Assembly (NCBI GenBank): GCA_900100475.1
Contig: FMTU01000005.1
Location: 1 to 64,000 of the forward strand
Direction of reading: 5' to 3'
Source of the DNA: Sphingobium faniae
GTDB lineage: Bacteria > Pseudomonadota > Alphaproteobacteria > Sphingomonadales > Sphingomonadaceae
DNA: 64,000 nt
In this document: one piece after another, positions 36,605-45,696 of the stretch
Layout: the number at the start of each line of letters is the position of its first letter
Numbering within the stretch: position 1 is the first letter of the stretch
Notes under the pieces: generated by a model
Seen by the model: the letters and a program-made list of their open reading frames with translations, nothing else
Databases searched by the model: none
Told to the model about the DNA's origin: nothing
Translations under genes and position numbers: made by a program

Positions 36605-38116
36605 ATGTCGATGGGAGAGCAGATGTTTGAGTCCTATTCCGACTTGTTTTCGCTGAAACACCCCGAAGAATTTTATATCGGCGGCGATTGGGTGGCTCCC
36701 AAGGGCAGCAAGCGACTCGAAGTCATCTATCCCGCAACCGAAAAGGTGATCGCGACTCCGCCCGAAGCCTCGGTCGAAGACGTCGATCGCGCCGTCGCCG
36801 CCGCGCGCGAGGCCTTTGACAATGGGCCATGGGCACGGATGAGCTTCACCGATCGTGGGCAGAAGCTGCTGGAGATCGCGGAAATCCTCAAGCGCCGGGC
36901 CGATGATTTCTCCAAAAGCTGGAGCGCCGAAATGGGCTGCGCGATCAGCCTGTCGGGGCCGGGCGGTTTTTCGCCCTTTGGCATTTTTTCCTATTACGGC
37001 CAGATGGTCCTCAATCGGACTTTCGAGGATGTTCGTCCGCAGAGCCGCAGCGATGGCGTCGGCATCGTCGTCAAGGAGCCGGTCGGCGTCGTGGGGGCGA
37101 TCACGCCGTGGAATGCGCCGGTATCGCTGAGCTGCAAGTGCATCGCTCCGGCATTGGCGGCCGGTTGCCCGGTGATCCTCAAACCTTCGCCGGAAACGCC
37201 GCTCTTCGCCTGGATGCTCGCCGAATGCTTCGAAGAAGCGGGCCTGCCGCCCGGCGTATTCAACTTCGTCCCTGCCGGGCGCGAGGTGGCGGAACGCCTC
37301 GTCACCAACCCGGATGTCGACAAGATCGCCTTCATCGGCTCGGCCGCCGCGGGACGCCACATCGCCTCGCTCTGCGGTTCGCGTCTCGCGCGCTCCAGTT
37401 TCGAGCTGGGCGGCAAGTCGCCCGCCGTCATTCTGGACGATATAGATCCGGAAGTCGTCGTTCCGAAACTGATTCCGCACTTCACCATGAATGCGGGGCA
37501 GATGTGCGCGGGGCTGACCCGCATCATCGTGCCCGAACATCGGCATGACGAGTTCGCCGACGCGATCGCCGCCGGTCTGCAGGCGATCAAGGTCGGCGAT
37601 CCGTTCGATCCGGAGGTCGCCTGCGGCCCGATCGCCATGAAGCGTCAATATGACAAGGTCATGGGTTATCTCGAAACCGGCAAGCAGGAAGGCGCTGCCC
37701 TGATCACGGGCGGCGGGCGTCCCAAGGATCTGAACATCGGCTATTATGTCGAGCCTACCCTGTTTTCCGGCACGAACGACATGGTGATCGCGCGGGAGGA
37801 AATCTTCGGTCCGGTCGCCGTGATGATCAGGCACAAGGGTGACGAGGATGCCCTGCGTATCGCCAATGACACCGAATATGGCCTGAACGGTGCCGTCTAC
37901 AGCAGTGATCCCGACCGTGCGTATCAGGCGTGCCGGCGTGTGCGGGCGGGCAACATGACGCATAATGATTGGGTCAACGACCTCCACTTCCCCTTTGGCG
38001 GCTTCAAGCAGTCCGGCATCGGCCGTGACGGCGGGCCGGAAGGGCTGGCATTGTTTCAGGAAACCAAGGTCGTGTTCATGAACGCGGTTCCGCCTTCGCT
38101 AAAGCCGGTTCCTTGA
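36605..38116 (+). CDS. Aldehyde dehydrogenase
   Basis: The 503-residue NAD(P)-dependent enzyme has the fold signatures GAITPWNAPVSLSCKCIAPAL-like (residues about 160-180), the general-base region FELGGKSPAVI and the nucleophile in GQMCAGLTRI, then EEIFGPVA. It would oxidise an aldehyde, probably the product of the neighbouring GMC or alcohol dehydrogenases, to the acid. ATG 36605 is used; ATG 36623, with GGGAGAG just upstream, is a close rival. It is seven bases before the GMC gene, forming a pair. Confidence 0.93.
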   Translation: MSMGEQMFESYSDLFSLKHPEEFYIGGDWVAPKGSKRLEVIYPATEKVIATPPEASVEDVDRAVAAAREAFDNGPWARMSFTDRGQKLLEIAEILKRRADDFSKSWSAEMGCAISLSGPGGFSPFGIFSYYGQMVLNRTFEDVRPQSRSDGVGIVVKEPVGVVGAITPWNAPVSLSCKCIAPALAAGCPVILKPSPETPLFAWMLAECFEEAGLPPGVFNFVPAGREVAERLVTNPDVDKIAFIGSAAAGRHIASLCGSRLARSSFELGGKSPAVILDDIDPEVVVPKLIPHFTMNAGQMCAGLTRIIVPEHRHDEFADAIAAGLQAIKVGDPFDPEVACGPIAMKRQYDKVMGYLETGKQEGAALITGGGRPKDLNIGYYVEPTLFSGTNDMVIAREEIFGPVAVMIRHKGDEDALRIANDTEYGLNGAVYSSDPDRAYQACRRVRAGNMTHNDWVNDLHFPFGGFKQSGIGRDGGPEGLALFQETKVVFMNAVPPSLKPVP

Positions 38117-38123
38117 GGGCGCG

Positions 38124-39731
38124 ATGGATCAATATGATTATATCATCGTCGGAGGCGGTTCGGCGGGGTGCGTCCTTGCCAACCGGCTGACGGAGGACCG
38201 GGACTGCCGCGTCCTGTTGCTGGAAGCGGGGGGATCGGCATCCACCCCTTATGTGCAACTGGCGTTCGGCTTTGCGTTCATGCTGAACAATCCGCGTTAT
38301 GACTGGCGCTTTGAACTGGGACCGGAGGAGGGGTTGGGCGGCAAGCTCATGCCCTATCCCCGTGGCAAGATCCTGGGCGGCTCCAGTTCCATCAATGCGA
38401 TGCTCTATGTTCGCGGCCTTCGCCGGGATTATGACGCCTGGGCCGACGAAGGGCTGACCGGCTGGGGTTGGGATGATGTGGAACCCTATCTTCGCAAGAT
38501 GGAGGATTATCCTTATCCCACGCCGAACGAGCGTGGCCATGGCGGCCCGATGCGGGTTTCGCCTTCGACCAACTATCATCCGCTGAGCGCGCGGATGATC
38601 GAGGCCGCCGGCCTGTCGAGCGTCGGCATGACCGAGGACTATAATGGGGAAGAGCCTTCGGGCATCGGCAAGGCGCAGCTCTTTTACCGGGACGGACGGC
38701 GCAGCGGCGGCGATGCGGCCTATCTGCGCGCGGCGCGCAAGCGGCCCAATCTGCGGATCGAAACCGGCGCGGTTGCGGAGCGCATCCTGATGGAAGGCCG
38801 CAAGGCGGTGGGCGTGGCCTGGCGGCAGAACGGAACAGCCTGCCAGGCACATGCGCGCCAAGTGATCATCAGCGCCGGGGCGGTCGGAACGCCGCACCTG
38901 CTGGAACTGTCGGGAATCGGTCAGGCCGAACGGCTTCGATCGGTCGGCATTGACCCCGTTCATGATCTGCCCGCCGTCGGCGAGCATTTGCAGGACCATT
39001 ATCTCGTTTTCGTGGTGCAGGCGCTCAAGGACGTGCGGAGTCTGGGCGCCGAGCTTTCCGGCTGGCGTTCCATCCTCAATGGCGCGCTTTATCTGCTGTT
39101 CAGGCGCGGCTACCTCAACGGCACGCCTACGCAGGTTTGCGGCCATGGCGATGTCGATGTCGACGGCAAGGCGGTGGGCGTCCAGTTCATGGGGATGCCG
39201 CTCAGCTTCGCTCATGATCCCAAGCGCAAGACGGTCATTCGTCATCCCGGTCCGGCCGTCATGCTGGGCATGAACGTCTGCCGGCCCAACAGCCGCGGCC
39301 ATGTTCATGCGCGTAGCGCTTCGATCGGCGACAAGCCGGAGATCGTCTGCAACTTCCTTTCCGATCAGGAGGATTTGCGCGCGACCATCGGTGGGCTGCG
39401 TTTGTGCCGCGAGGTGCTGGCCCAATCGCCCTTCGATCATATTCGGACGGAAGAAACCGCCCCCGGCGCAGCGCTGCAGGATGACAAGGCGCTGGAAGCC
39501 TATGTCAGGGCGGCGGGTGCGTCGGCCTATCATCCGGTCGGCACCTGTCGGATGGGCATCGACCCCGCCACGAGCGTCGTCGATGCAAAGCTCAGGGTTC
39601 ACGGCATTGACGGGCTGCGTGTGGTGGACGCTTCGGTGATGCCGCGGCTGGTTTCGGCCAATACTCACGCGCCGACCACCATGATTGCCGAGAAGGCGGC
39701 GGACATCATCCGTGCAGAGCGGCGGGGGTGA
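38124..39731 (+). CDS. GMC-family flavin alcohol oxidoreductase
   Basis: The 535-residue FAD protein has the GMC N-terminal fold IIVGGGSAGCVLANRL, the signature GKILGGSSSINAMLYVRG and the C-terminal catalytic region AYHPVGTCRMG and ANTHAPTTMIAEKAAD. Members oxidise primary alcohols to aldehydes, choline dehydrogenase being the best known, but many act on polyethylene glycol, aromatic or terpene alcohols. The adjacent aldehyde dehydrogenase would take the product onward. The start follows GAGGG by a short gap. No export signal is evident. Confidence 0.92.
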   Translation: MDQYDYIIVGGGSAGCVLANRLTEDRDCRVLLLEAGGSASTPYVQLAFGFAFMLNNPRYDWRFELGPEEGLGGKLMPYPRGKILGGSSSINAMLYVRGLRRDYDAWADEGLTGWGWDDVEPYLRKMEDYPYPTPNERGHGGPMRVSPSTNYHPLSARMIEAAGLSSVGMTEDYNGEEPSGIGKAQLFYRDGRRSGGDAAYLRAARKRPNLRIETGAVAERILMEGRKAVGVAWRQNGTACQAHARQVIISAGAVGTPHLLELSGIGQAERLRSVGIDPVHDLPAVGEHLQDHYLVFVVQALKDVRSLGAELSGWRSILNGALYLLFRRGYLNGTPTQVCGHGDVDVDGKAVGVQFMGMPLSFAHDPKRKTVIRHPGPAVMLGMNVCRPNSRGHVHARSASIGDKPEIVCNFLSDQEDLRATIGGLRLCREVLAQSPFDHIRTEETAPGAALQDDKALEAYVRAAGASAYHPVGTCRMGIDPATSVVDAKLRVHGIDGLRVVDASVMPRLVSANTHAPTTMIAEKAADIIRAERRG

Positions 39732-39847
39732 TGAGTCAGATGCTTTCCGCCGGGAAGGAATGGATGGGGTGATTTTCCGGCGAAGGCAGGAACGGGCAAC
39801 ACGTCCCGCCTTCGCCACTGGCGGCTCAACTTCGTGGAGAGGAAGGA

Positions 39848-42028
39848 ATGGGCGTGCGTGAGATGAAAAGCTTCTGCCGCATATGTCCCGGCTTTTGCGG
39901 CATTCGAGTCACGCTGGATGATGACCGGATCGTCGCCGTTCATGGCGACAAGAGCCATCCCATCACGGCCGGTTATATTTGCAGCAAGGCGAACCTTGCG
40001 ATTGACATGCACCATGGCGAAAGCCGGCTGCTTCACCCCTTGCGCCGGAAGGACGACGGCACGTTCGAGCGGATTGGCCTGGAAGAGGCACTCGACGAAA
40101 TCGCCGGAAAGTTGCAGGACATTATCGACAGTTCGTCGGTAGACGCCATCGCCATGTATCGGGGCACCGCCAATGGCCTTAATACAACGGCCACCGCATC
40201 CAGCATGGCGTTTCTTCAGGCGATCGGCAGCACGCAGAATTATTCGTCGATGACGATCGACCAGTCCGCGAAATGGGTCACTGCGGGACGGCTGGGGGCC
40301 TGGGGGGCGGGGCGGCAGCATATGGACCATTCCGATGTGCTGATGCTGTTCGGGTCCAATCCGCTCGTATCCCTGCTGGGCGGGCTTAACAATTTCGCGC
40401 CCCTGAACCCGGTCAAACGCATCCGTGACGCCAGGGCGCGGGGGATGAAGCTGATCGTCATTGATCCGCGCCGGACGGAAACGGCCGCTCATGCCGACGT
40501 CTTCCTCCAGCCCTATCCGGGCGAGGATGTCACGATTGCCGCGGGCATGATCCGCTTGATCCTGACCAATGGCTGGCACGATGCGGAATTTTGCGCCGCT
40601 TATGGGGAAGGGCTGGATGAACTGAAAGCGGCGGTTGATGCCTTTACGCCCGATTATGTCGCACGGCGAGCGGGGATCGCGGTGGGCGATCTTGAAGAGG
40701 CCGCGCGCGTCTTCGCCCTTGAATCCCGCACGGGCGCGGCGGGGTCCGGCACCGGTCCCAACATGGCCTATCGGTCCAATCTCGCAGAGCATCTGATCGA
40801 AACGCTCAATGTTGTCTGCGGCCGTTACGCGCGGGCAGGGGACCCCGTCGCGAATTGGGGAGCGCTCTCCGCTCCGACGCCAGTCTACGCGCAGGTCATC
40901 GCGCCCACCAGGCCGTGGGAGCAGGGACCCCGGAGCAAGGCTCGCGATGTCGGCACCCTGTATGGCGAACGGATGAGCGGCGTTCTGGCCGGCGATATAC
41001 TGACAAGCGGGCCTGACAAGATCAGGGCGCTGATTTCGGCCGGCGGCAACCCGGCCTCGGCTCTGCCGGATCAGCGCAACGCGGTGGCGGCGCTTGAGGA
41101 ACTGGAACTGCTGGTCGCGGTCGAACCGTTCATGTCGACGACCGCGCAGTTGGCGCACTACATCCTGCCGACAAAGCTGTTGCATGAACGCTTCGATCTG
41201 CCGCCGACGGGCTATTATGAGCGCGCCCTTTATCACCGTCCCTTCGCGCAGCTTGCCGTGCCGTTGATATCGCCGCCGGAGGGAAGCGAAGTCGTGGACG
41301 ACTGGTATATCTACTGGTCGTTGGCGAAGCGGCTGGGGAAGAGCCTGTCCATCAATGGGGAGCCGCTGGACAGGGACGTTCCGCCCCGGACGGAGGACAT
41401 CATGGCGCGCCAGCTCAGGGGTGCACGGATTTCGTTCGAGGAACTCCGGCAAAGTCCCGATGGCATCCTTCCTGAAGAAACCGGCGAAGTGGTCGAGCCT
41501 GCGCAGGACGGCGCAAGCGGCCGTTTCCAGCTCCTGCCCTCCGATGTCGCGGCGGAACTGGAGGAGGTCGCCGGCGAAGCTGTCGCCAGCGAGGATATTC
41601 AGGACTTTCCCTATCGTCTAACCGTGCGCCGGCTTCGGGAGGTCGTCAATACGACCGGTCATGATCTGCCCAATGTCAAACGTCGCAAACCCTATAACGC
41701 AGCCTATCTGCATCCGGCCGAACTGGAAAAGCTCGGCGTGGCGAGTGGCGATATTGCTCATATGCAGTCCGACTATGCCGGGTTCGATGTGATCGTCGAA
41801 GCGGATGAAAGCATGAGGCAGGGCGTCGTGGCGATGAGTCACGGTTGGGGGAAACTGCCGGGGCAAAATGCCGATCCGCGCGAGGGCGTCTGCACCAATC
41901 TCATGGTGCGTACCGATATCCGGGTGGAAAAGATCAACGCCATGCCGGCGATGAGCGCGATTCCGGTGCGGATCACGGTATTGGGCAACCAGCCGATGGG
42001 ATCGGATCAATGGCGCTTGCCGACCTGA
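39848..42028 (+). CDS. Molybdopterin-dependent oxidoreductase, DMSO reductase family
   Basis: The 726-residue protein has an N-terminal [4Fe-4S] site (FCRICPGFCGIRV with a fourth Cys in YICSKA), the molybdopterin domains and a C-terminal dinucleotide-binding domain with YNAAYLHPAELEKLGV and SHGWGKLPGQN. It belongs to the large DMSO reductase/formate dehydrogenase superfamily. There is no twin-arginine signal, so it acts in the cytoplasm. No iron-sulfur or membrane partner gene is adjacent, unlike respiratory complexes. It may dehydroxylate or oxidise a catabolic intermediate. ATG 39848 has GGAGAGG upstream. Confidence 0.88.
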   Translation: MGVREMKSFCRICPGFCGIRVTLDDDRIVAVHGDKSHPITAGYICSKANLAIDMHHGESRLLHPLRRKDDGTFERIGLEEALDEIAGKLQDIIDSSSVDAIAMYRGTANGLNTTATASSMAFLQAIGSTQNYSSMTIDQSAKWVTAGRLGAWGAGRQHMDHSDVLMLFGSNPLVSLLGGLNNFAPLNPVKRIRDARARGMKLIVIDPRRTETAAHADVFLQPYPGEDVTIAAGMIRLILTNGWHDAEFCAAYGEGLDELKAAVDAFTPDYVARRAGIAVGDLEEAARVFALESRTGAAGSGTGPNMAYRSNLAEHLIETLNVVCGRYARAGDPVANWGALSAPTPVYAQVIAPTRPWEQGPRSKARDVGTLYGERMSGVLAGDILTSGPDKIRALISAGGNPASALPDQRNAVAALEELELLVAVEPFMSTTAQLAHYILPTKLLHERFDLPPTGYYERALYHRPFAQLAVPLISPPEGSEVVDDWYIYWSLAKRLGKSLSINGEPLDRDVPPRTEDIMARQLRGARISFEELRQSPDGILPEETGEVVEPAQDGASGRFQLLPSDVAAELEEVAGEAVASEDIQDFPYRLTVRRLREVVNTTGHDLPNVKRRKPYNAAYLHPAELEKLGVASGDIAHMQSDYAGFDVIVEADESMRQGVVAMSHGWGKLPGQNADPREGVCTNLMVRTDIRVEKINAMPAMSAIPVRITVLGNQPMGSDQWRLPT

Positions 42029-42074
42029 TGGGGCAATAGCGGCCGCGACGGGCATGGGACTGGAAACAGGGTCG

Positions 42075-42779
42075 CTATGCTGTCCCCTCGGCGATCCGCC
42101 GAAGTTCTTCGGGACGCAATATGACCAGATGCTGGTTCCCGCTGGCCAGCACGCCCTGGCGCTCCCATCCCGCGACGATCCGGCTGGCGGTGTGCAGCGT
42201 GGTGCCCGCGATGTCGGCAATGTCCTTGCGGCGGAGCGGAAACTCGATCCGGATGCCCGTGCCGATAGCGCGCCCGGCCTGACCGAGCAGCCGCAACAGC
42301 GCGCGCGCGATGCGGCGCTCTGCGCTCTGCGTCGCCAGTTCGCGCAGCCTTTCCTGCGCTTCACCCAGGCGCTGGCCAAGAATGGCGACCATATTGATCG
42401 CGACGCCTGAATGCCGCTGCATCAGCGCGAGAAGTTCCGCCGGGTCCCAACTGATCTCGATGGAAGCGGCCATCGTGGTCGCGTCGGCGGGATAAAGCCC
42501 GTCCGTCACCAAAGGAACGCAGCCGAATATCTCGCCCGGACCGATGAGGCGGATCAATATCTCCTCGCCGTCGCTGCCCGATTGCGTGATGCGGACGCAT
42601 CCCGACAGGAGCGCATGGGCGCGGCCAGCTATTTCGCCCTGATCGAAAATCCGCACGTCCCTGCTTATGTGCCGGATGCGCGCCGCCGCTGCGGCTTCGC
42701 GCTGCACGTCGGGATGCAGCCCCGCCATCAGGGCGATGCCGGCGATCGCGGCTGCATCGGGAGGGGGCACGGTCGCCAT
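42075..42779 (-). CDS. Crp/Fnr-family transcriptional regulator
   Basis: The 234-residue protein has a cyclic-nucleotide-binding-like sensor domain (residues about 20-130) and a C-terminal HTH (LRRKDIADIAGTTLHTASRIV). It lacks the N-terminal cysteine cluster of oxygen-sensing FNR. It is divergent from a unit carrying a nitric oxide reductase, so a DNR/NnrR-like role in sensing NO is the simplest inference. An inverted repeat lies in the gap. Start ATG 42779; the ribosome-binding site is poor. Confidence 0.88.
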   Translation of the reverse strand: MATVPPPDAAAIAGIALMAGLHPDVQREAAAAARIRHISRDVRIFDQGEIAGRAHALLSGCVRITQSGSDGEEILIRLIGPGEIFGCVPLVTDGLYPADATTMAASIEISWDPAELLALMQRHSGVAINMVAILGQRLGEAQERLRELATQSAERRIARALLRLLGQAGRAIGTGIRIEFPLRRKDIADIAGTTLHTASRIVAGWERQGVLASGNQHLVILRPEELRRIAEGTA

Positions 42780-42800
42780 GCCCCGATTCTAGGCAGCGAT

Positions 42801-42828
42801 TTGTTCCAGCGCAAATCATGTGGAACAA
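42801..42828. promoter_or_regulatory. Inverted repeat between crp/fnr and the NO reductase unit
   Basis: TTGTTCCA and TGGAACAA are perfect 8-bp arms separated by 12 bases in the divergent gap. The usual FNR/DNR box TTGAT-N4-ATCAA was not found. This repeat may be the operator of the divergent regulator or of another nitrosative-stress factor. Confidence 0.45.
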
Positions 42829-42880
42829 TTATAGGTTATTCTCGCATTATCGAAGCTGTGAGCGGATGGGGGACGGTGTG

Positions 42881-43045
42881 ATGTTCTGTCCGGAATGTGG
42901 AGAAGTGATGGGACCGGGGCCGCTCGATCCCCGGCGGGCCGGGCGGCGCGGCGCGGGCGGGAGAATCCGCCGGTGGTTCGGCGCGATGTTCGGCGATCCG
43001 GGCGGTCCAGGGACGCGGCGAGCCCGGCGCGTGAGGGAAGGCTAG
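42881..43045 (+). CDS. Small hypothetical protein with Cys-x2-Cys
   Basis: This 54-residue frame starts MFCPECGEVMG, has one CxxC pair, then an Arg/Gly-rich tail with RRWFGAMFGDPGG. It stops two bases before the cupin start, a spacing typical of coupled operon genes. The single CxxC could be half of a zinc site if the protein dimerises. There is no strong ribosome-binding site, so this is tentative. No family recognised. Confidence 0.35.
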   Translation: MFCPECGEVMGPGPLDPRRAGRRGAGGRIRRWFGAMFGDPGGPGTRRARRVREG

Positions 43046-43047
43046 GC

Positions 43048-43401
43048 ATGGCGATCCCTCATTGCCGGTCCGGAGACATATCGCGCCTCGGGTCCATCGA
43101 CGACGCGATGACGCGGACGGTGGCGCTGGCGCGCACCGCGTCCTTTGAAGCCATCCATCTGGTCGTGCGCGCCGGGGAAGCGATCCCGCCGCATCGGGTC
43201 GCGGGTTCGCTGACGCTCTATTGCATCGCGGGCCATGTGCGGTTCGAGGGCGGATCGTCGCCCGAACTTCGTGCAGGGGAGTGGCTGTTCCTCGATCCGG
43301 GGACGCCCCATGCGGTGGAGGCGGTCGCTGACAGCTCTTTGCTGCTGACCATTCTGTTCGACAAATCCGATGAGACACAGGTGGCCCCGCTGGCCGCCTG
43401 A
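43048..43401 (+). CDS. Cupin-domain protein
   Basis: The 117-residue single-domain cupin has the first motif VVRAGEAIPPHRVAGSLTLYC and the second motif DPGTPHAVEAVADSS, with a central GEWLFLDPG turn. Histidines suitable for metal binding are present, though one usual ligand position is not obvious. ATG 43048 follows GAGGGAAGG. It precedes the NO reductase by 45 bases; small cupins are often found beside nitrosative-stress genes. Role unknown. Confidence 0.75.
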   Translation: MAIPHCRSGDISRLGSIDDAMTRTVALARTASFEAIHLVVRAGEAIPPHRVAGSLTLYCIAGHVRFEGGSSPELRAGEWLFLDPGTPHAVEAVADSSLLLTILFDKSDETQVAPLAA

Positions 43402-43446
43402 CGCCATATTTCCGGGAACGGGGCTTTTGAAACAAGGGGGGCTGTA

Positions 43447-45696
43447 GTGGGCGAACATCGCAGGCTTTGGTGGATATTGATTGCGGTCCTGGCCGTGACC
43501 TTCGCCATATTGGGCGTGTCGGGCGTTGAGATTTATCGCAAGGCGCCGCCGATCCCGGCCCAGGTGGTCACCACCTCCGGCGAAGTGCTGATGACCCATG
43601 ACGACATCATGGCGGGTCAGGCGGCATGGCAGAGCACGGGCGGAATGCAGCTCGGCTCGATCTGGGGCCATGGCGCTTATCAGGCGCCCGACTGGTCCGC
43701 CGACTGGCTGCATCGTGAACTGGTCGCATGGCTCGACCTGGGGGCGCAGGAAACTTATGGCAAGGCGTTCGACACGCTCGAAGTCGAACAGAAGGCGGCG
43801 CTCACCTATCGGTTGAAGCGGGAATATCGCCACAACAGCCTCGACCCCGCCACCGGCGTCGTCACCGTGTCGGACCGACGCGCCCGCGCCATCGCGCTCG
43901 TCGCGGACCATTATGACCGGCTTTATGGCGACGACCCGGCGCTGCGGACGATGCGCGACAATTATGCGATGAAGGAAGCGACCCTGCCCAGCGCCGGAAA
44001 GCGGCGAAATCTGGCGGATTTCTTTTTCTGGACCGCCTGGGCCGCATCGACCGAGCGGCCGGGAACGGTTGCCAGCTATACCAACAACTGGCCGCCCGAA
44101 CCGTTGATCGGCAACCAGCCTACGCCCGAGAATATCCTCTGGTCGCTGGCCTGCGTCGTCATTCTGATCGCGGGCGTCGGTTCGCTGATCTGGGGCTGGG
44201 CGTTCCTGCGCCGCCATGACGATACGCCACTGATCCCGGCGGAGCGCGATCCGCTGACGCTCGCGGCGCTGACGCCGTCGCAGCGGGCGCTCGGCAAATA
44301 TCTGTTCGTCGTCGTCGCCCTGTTCATCTTTCAGGTGTTCATCGGCGCCTTCACCGCGCATTATACGATCGAGGGGCAGAGCTTCTACGGCGTCGATGTA
44401 TCGCAATGGTTCCCCTACGCATTGACCCGCACCTGGCATGTGCAGAGCGCGGTGCTGTGGATCGCGACGGCATTTCTTGCGGCGGGCCTGTTCCTTGCGC
44501 CCGTCATCAACGGGGGCGATCCCCGGTATCAGAAGCTGGGCGTCGACATCCTCTTCTGGGCGTTGATCCTGGTGGTCGCCGGGTCGTTCATCGGCAATTA
44601 TCTTTCCATCGCGCAGGTGATGCCGGACGGGCTGGGCTTCTGGCTCGGGCATCAGGGCTATGAGTTCCTCGACCTTGGCCGGCTGTGGCAGATCGCGCTG
44701 TTCGGCGGGTTGCTGTTCTGGCTGGTGCTGATGCTGCGCGGGATGCTCCCGGCGCTGCGGAGGGGGGAAGGGGACAAGAGCCTGCTCGCGCTGCTCACCG
44801 TGTCGACCGTCGCCATCGGCCTCTTCTACGGATCGGGCCTTTTCTATGGTGAGCGCACGCACATCACGATCATGGAATATTGGCGCTGGTGGGTCGTCCA
44901 CCTTTGGGTGGAGGGTGTTTTCGAGGTGTTCGCGACCGTCGCCATCGCCTTCATCTTCGCGTCCATGGGGCTGGTGTCGAAGCGGATCGCGACCGCTGCC
45001 AGCCTTGCCTCCGCCTCGCTGTTCATGGTGGGCGGCGTGCCGGGGACGTTCCACCACCTCTATTATTCGGGCACGACGACGCCGATCCTCGCGGTCGGCG
45101 CGGCGTTCAGCGCGCTGGAGGTCGTGCCGCTGATCGTGCTGGGTTATGAGGCGTGGGAACATTGGAGCCTTCGCAACCGCGCGCCGTGGATGCGCCCGCT
45201 GCGCTGGCCGCTGATGTGTTTCGTCGCGGTGGCGTTCTGGAACATGCTGGGCGCGGGCGTCTTCGGCTTCATGATCAATACGCCGGTCGCGCTCTTCTAC
45301 CTTCAGGGGCTGAACACCACGGCGGTCCATGCCCATGCGGCGCTGTTCGGGGTCTATGGCTTCCTCGCGCTGGGCTTCACCCTGCTGGTGCTGCGCTACA
45401 TCCGGCCCGGCATCGCGTTCAACGAAGGGCTGATGAAGACCGGCTTCTGGGGGTTGAACGCGGGGCTGGTGCTGATGATCTTCACCAGCCTGCTGCCGGT
45501 CGGCCTGTTCCAGTTCGAAGCAAGCGTGACAACCGGCATGTGGTACGCCCGCAGCGACGAGTTCCTGCAACAGGGCTTCCTTGAAACGCTGCGCTGGATA
45601 CGTACCTTTGGCGACGTGGTGTTTCTCGTCGGGGCGATCGCGGTCGCGTGGCAGGTCGTGATCCTCGGCCTGTGGCGCAAGGGCGCGCGGGCATGA
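43447..45696 (+). CDS. norZ: Nitric oxide reductase, quinol-dependent single-subunit (qNor)
   Basis: The 749-residue membrane protein has the N-terminal periplasmic extension of qNor (GGMQLGSIWGHGAYQAPDW) fused to a twelve-helix haem-copper-oxidase-like core, with conserved histidines in LTRTWHVQ, EYWRWWVVHLWVEG, FHHLYYSG and TAVHAHAALFGVYG. It would reduce NO to N2O at the cytoplasmic membrane using quinol. It starts at GTG 43447 with AAGGGGG upstream. No nitrite reductase or nitrous oxide reductase is in the window, which suggests NO detoxification rather than full denitrification. Confidence 0.95.
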   Translation: MGEHRRLWWILIAVLAVTFAILGVSGVEIYRKAPPIPAQVVTTSGEVLMTHDDIMAGQAAWQSTGGMQLGSIWGHGAYQAPDWSADWLHRELVAWLDLGAQETYGKAFDTLEVEQKAALTYRLKREYRHNSLDPATGVVTVSDRRARAIALVADHYDRLYGDDPALRTMRDNYAMKEATLPSAGKRRNLADFFFWTAWAASTERPGTVASYTNNWPPEPLIGNQPTPENILWSLACVVILIAGVGSLIWGWAFLRRHDDTPLIPAERDPLTLAALTPSQRALGKYLFVVVALFIFQVFIGAFTAHYTIEGQSFYGVDVSQWFPYALTRTWHVQSAVLWIATAFLAAGLFLAPVINGGDPRYQKLGVDILFWALILVVAGSFIGNYLSIAQVMPDGLGFWLGHQGYEFLDLGRLWQIALFGGLLFWLVLMLRGMLPALRRGEGDKSLLALLTVSTVAIGLFYGSGLFYGERTHITIMEYWRWWVVHLWVEGVFEVFATVAIAFIFASMGLVSKRIATAASLASASLFMVGGVPGTFHHLYYSGTTTPILAVGAAFSALEVVPLIVLGYEAWEHWSLRNRAPWMRPLRWPLMCFVAVAFWNMLGAGVFGFMINTPVALFYLQGLNTTAVHAHAALFGVYGFLALGFTLLVLRYIRPGIAFNEGLMKTGFWGLNAGLVLMIFTSLLPVGLFQFEASVTTGMWYARSDEFLQQGFLETLRWIRTFGDVVFLVGAIAVAWQVVILGLWRKGARA

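Noticed and set aside
38076..41452. Two long minus-strand frames of 580 and 595 codons
   Set aside because: They are shadows of the GMC oxidoreductase and the molybdopterin oxidoreductase and show no domain of their own.
42780..42880. FNR/DNR box before the NO reductase unit
   Set aside because: No TTGAT-N4-ATCAA or one-mismatch version was seen; only the longer-spaced inverted repeat is present.
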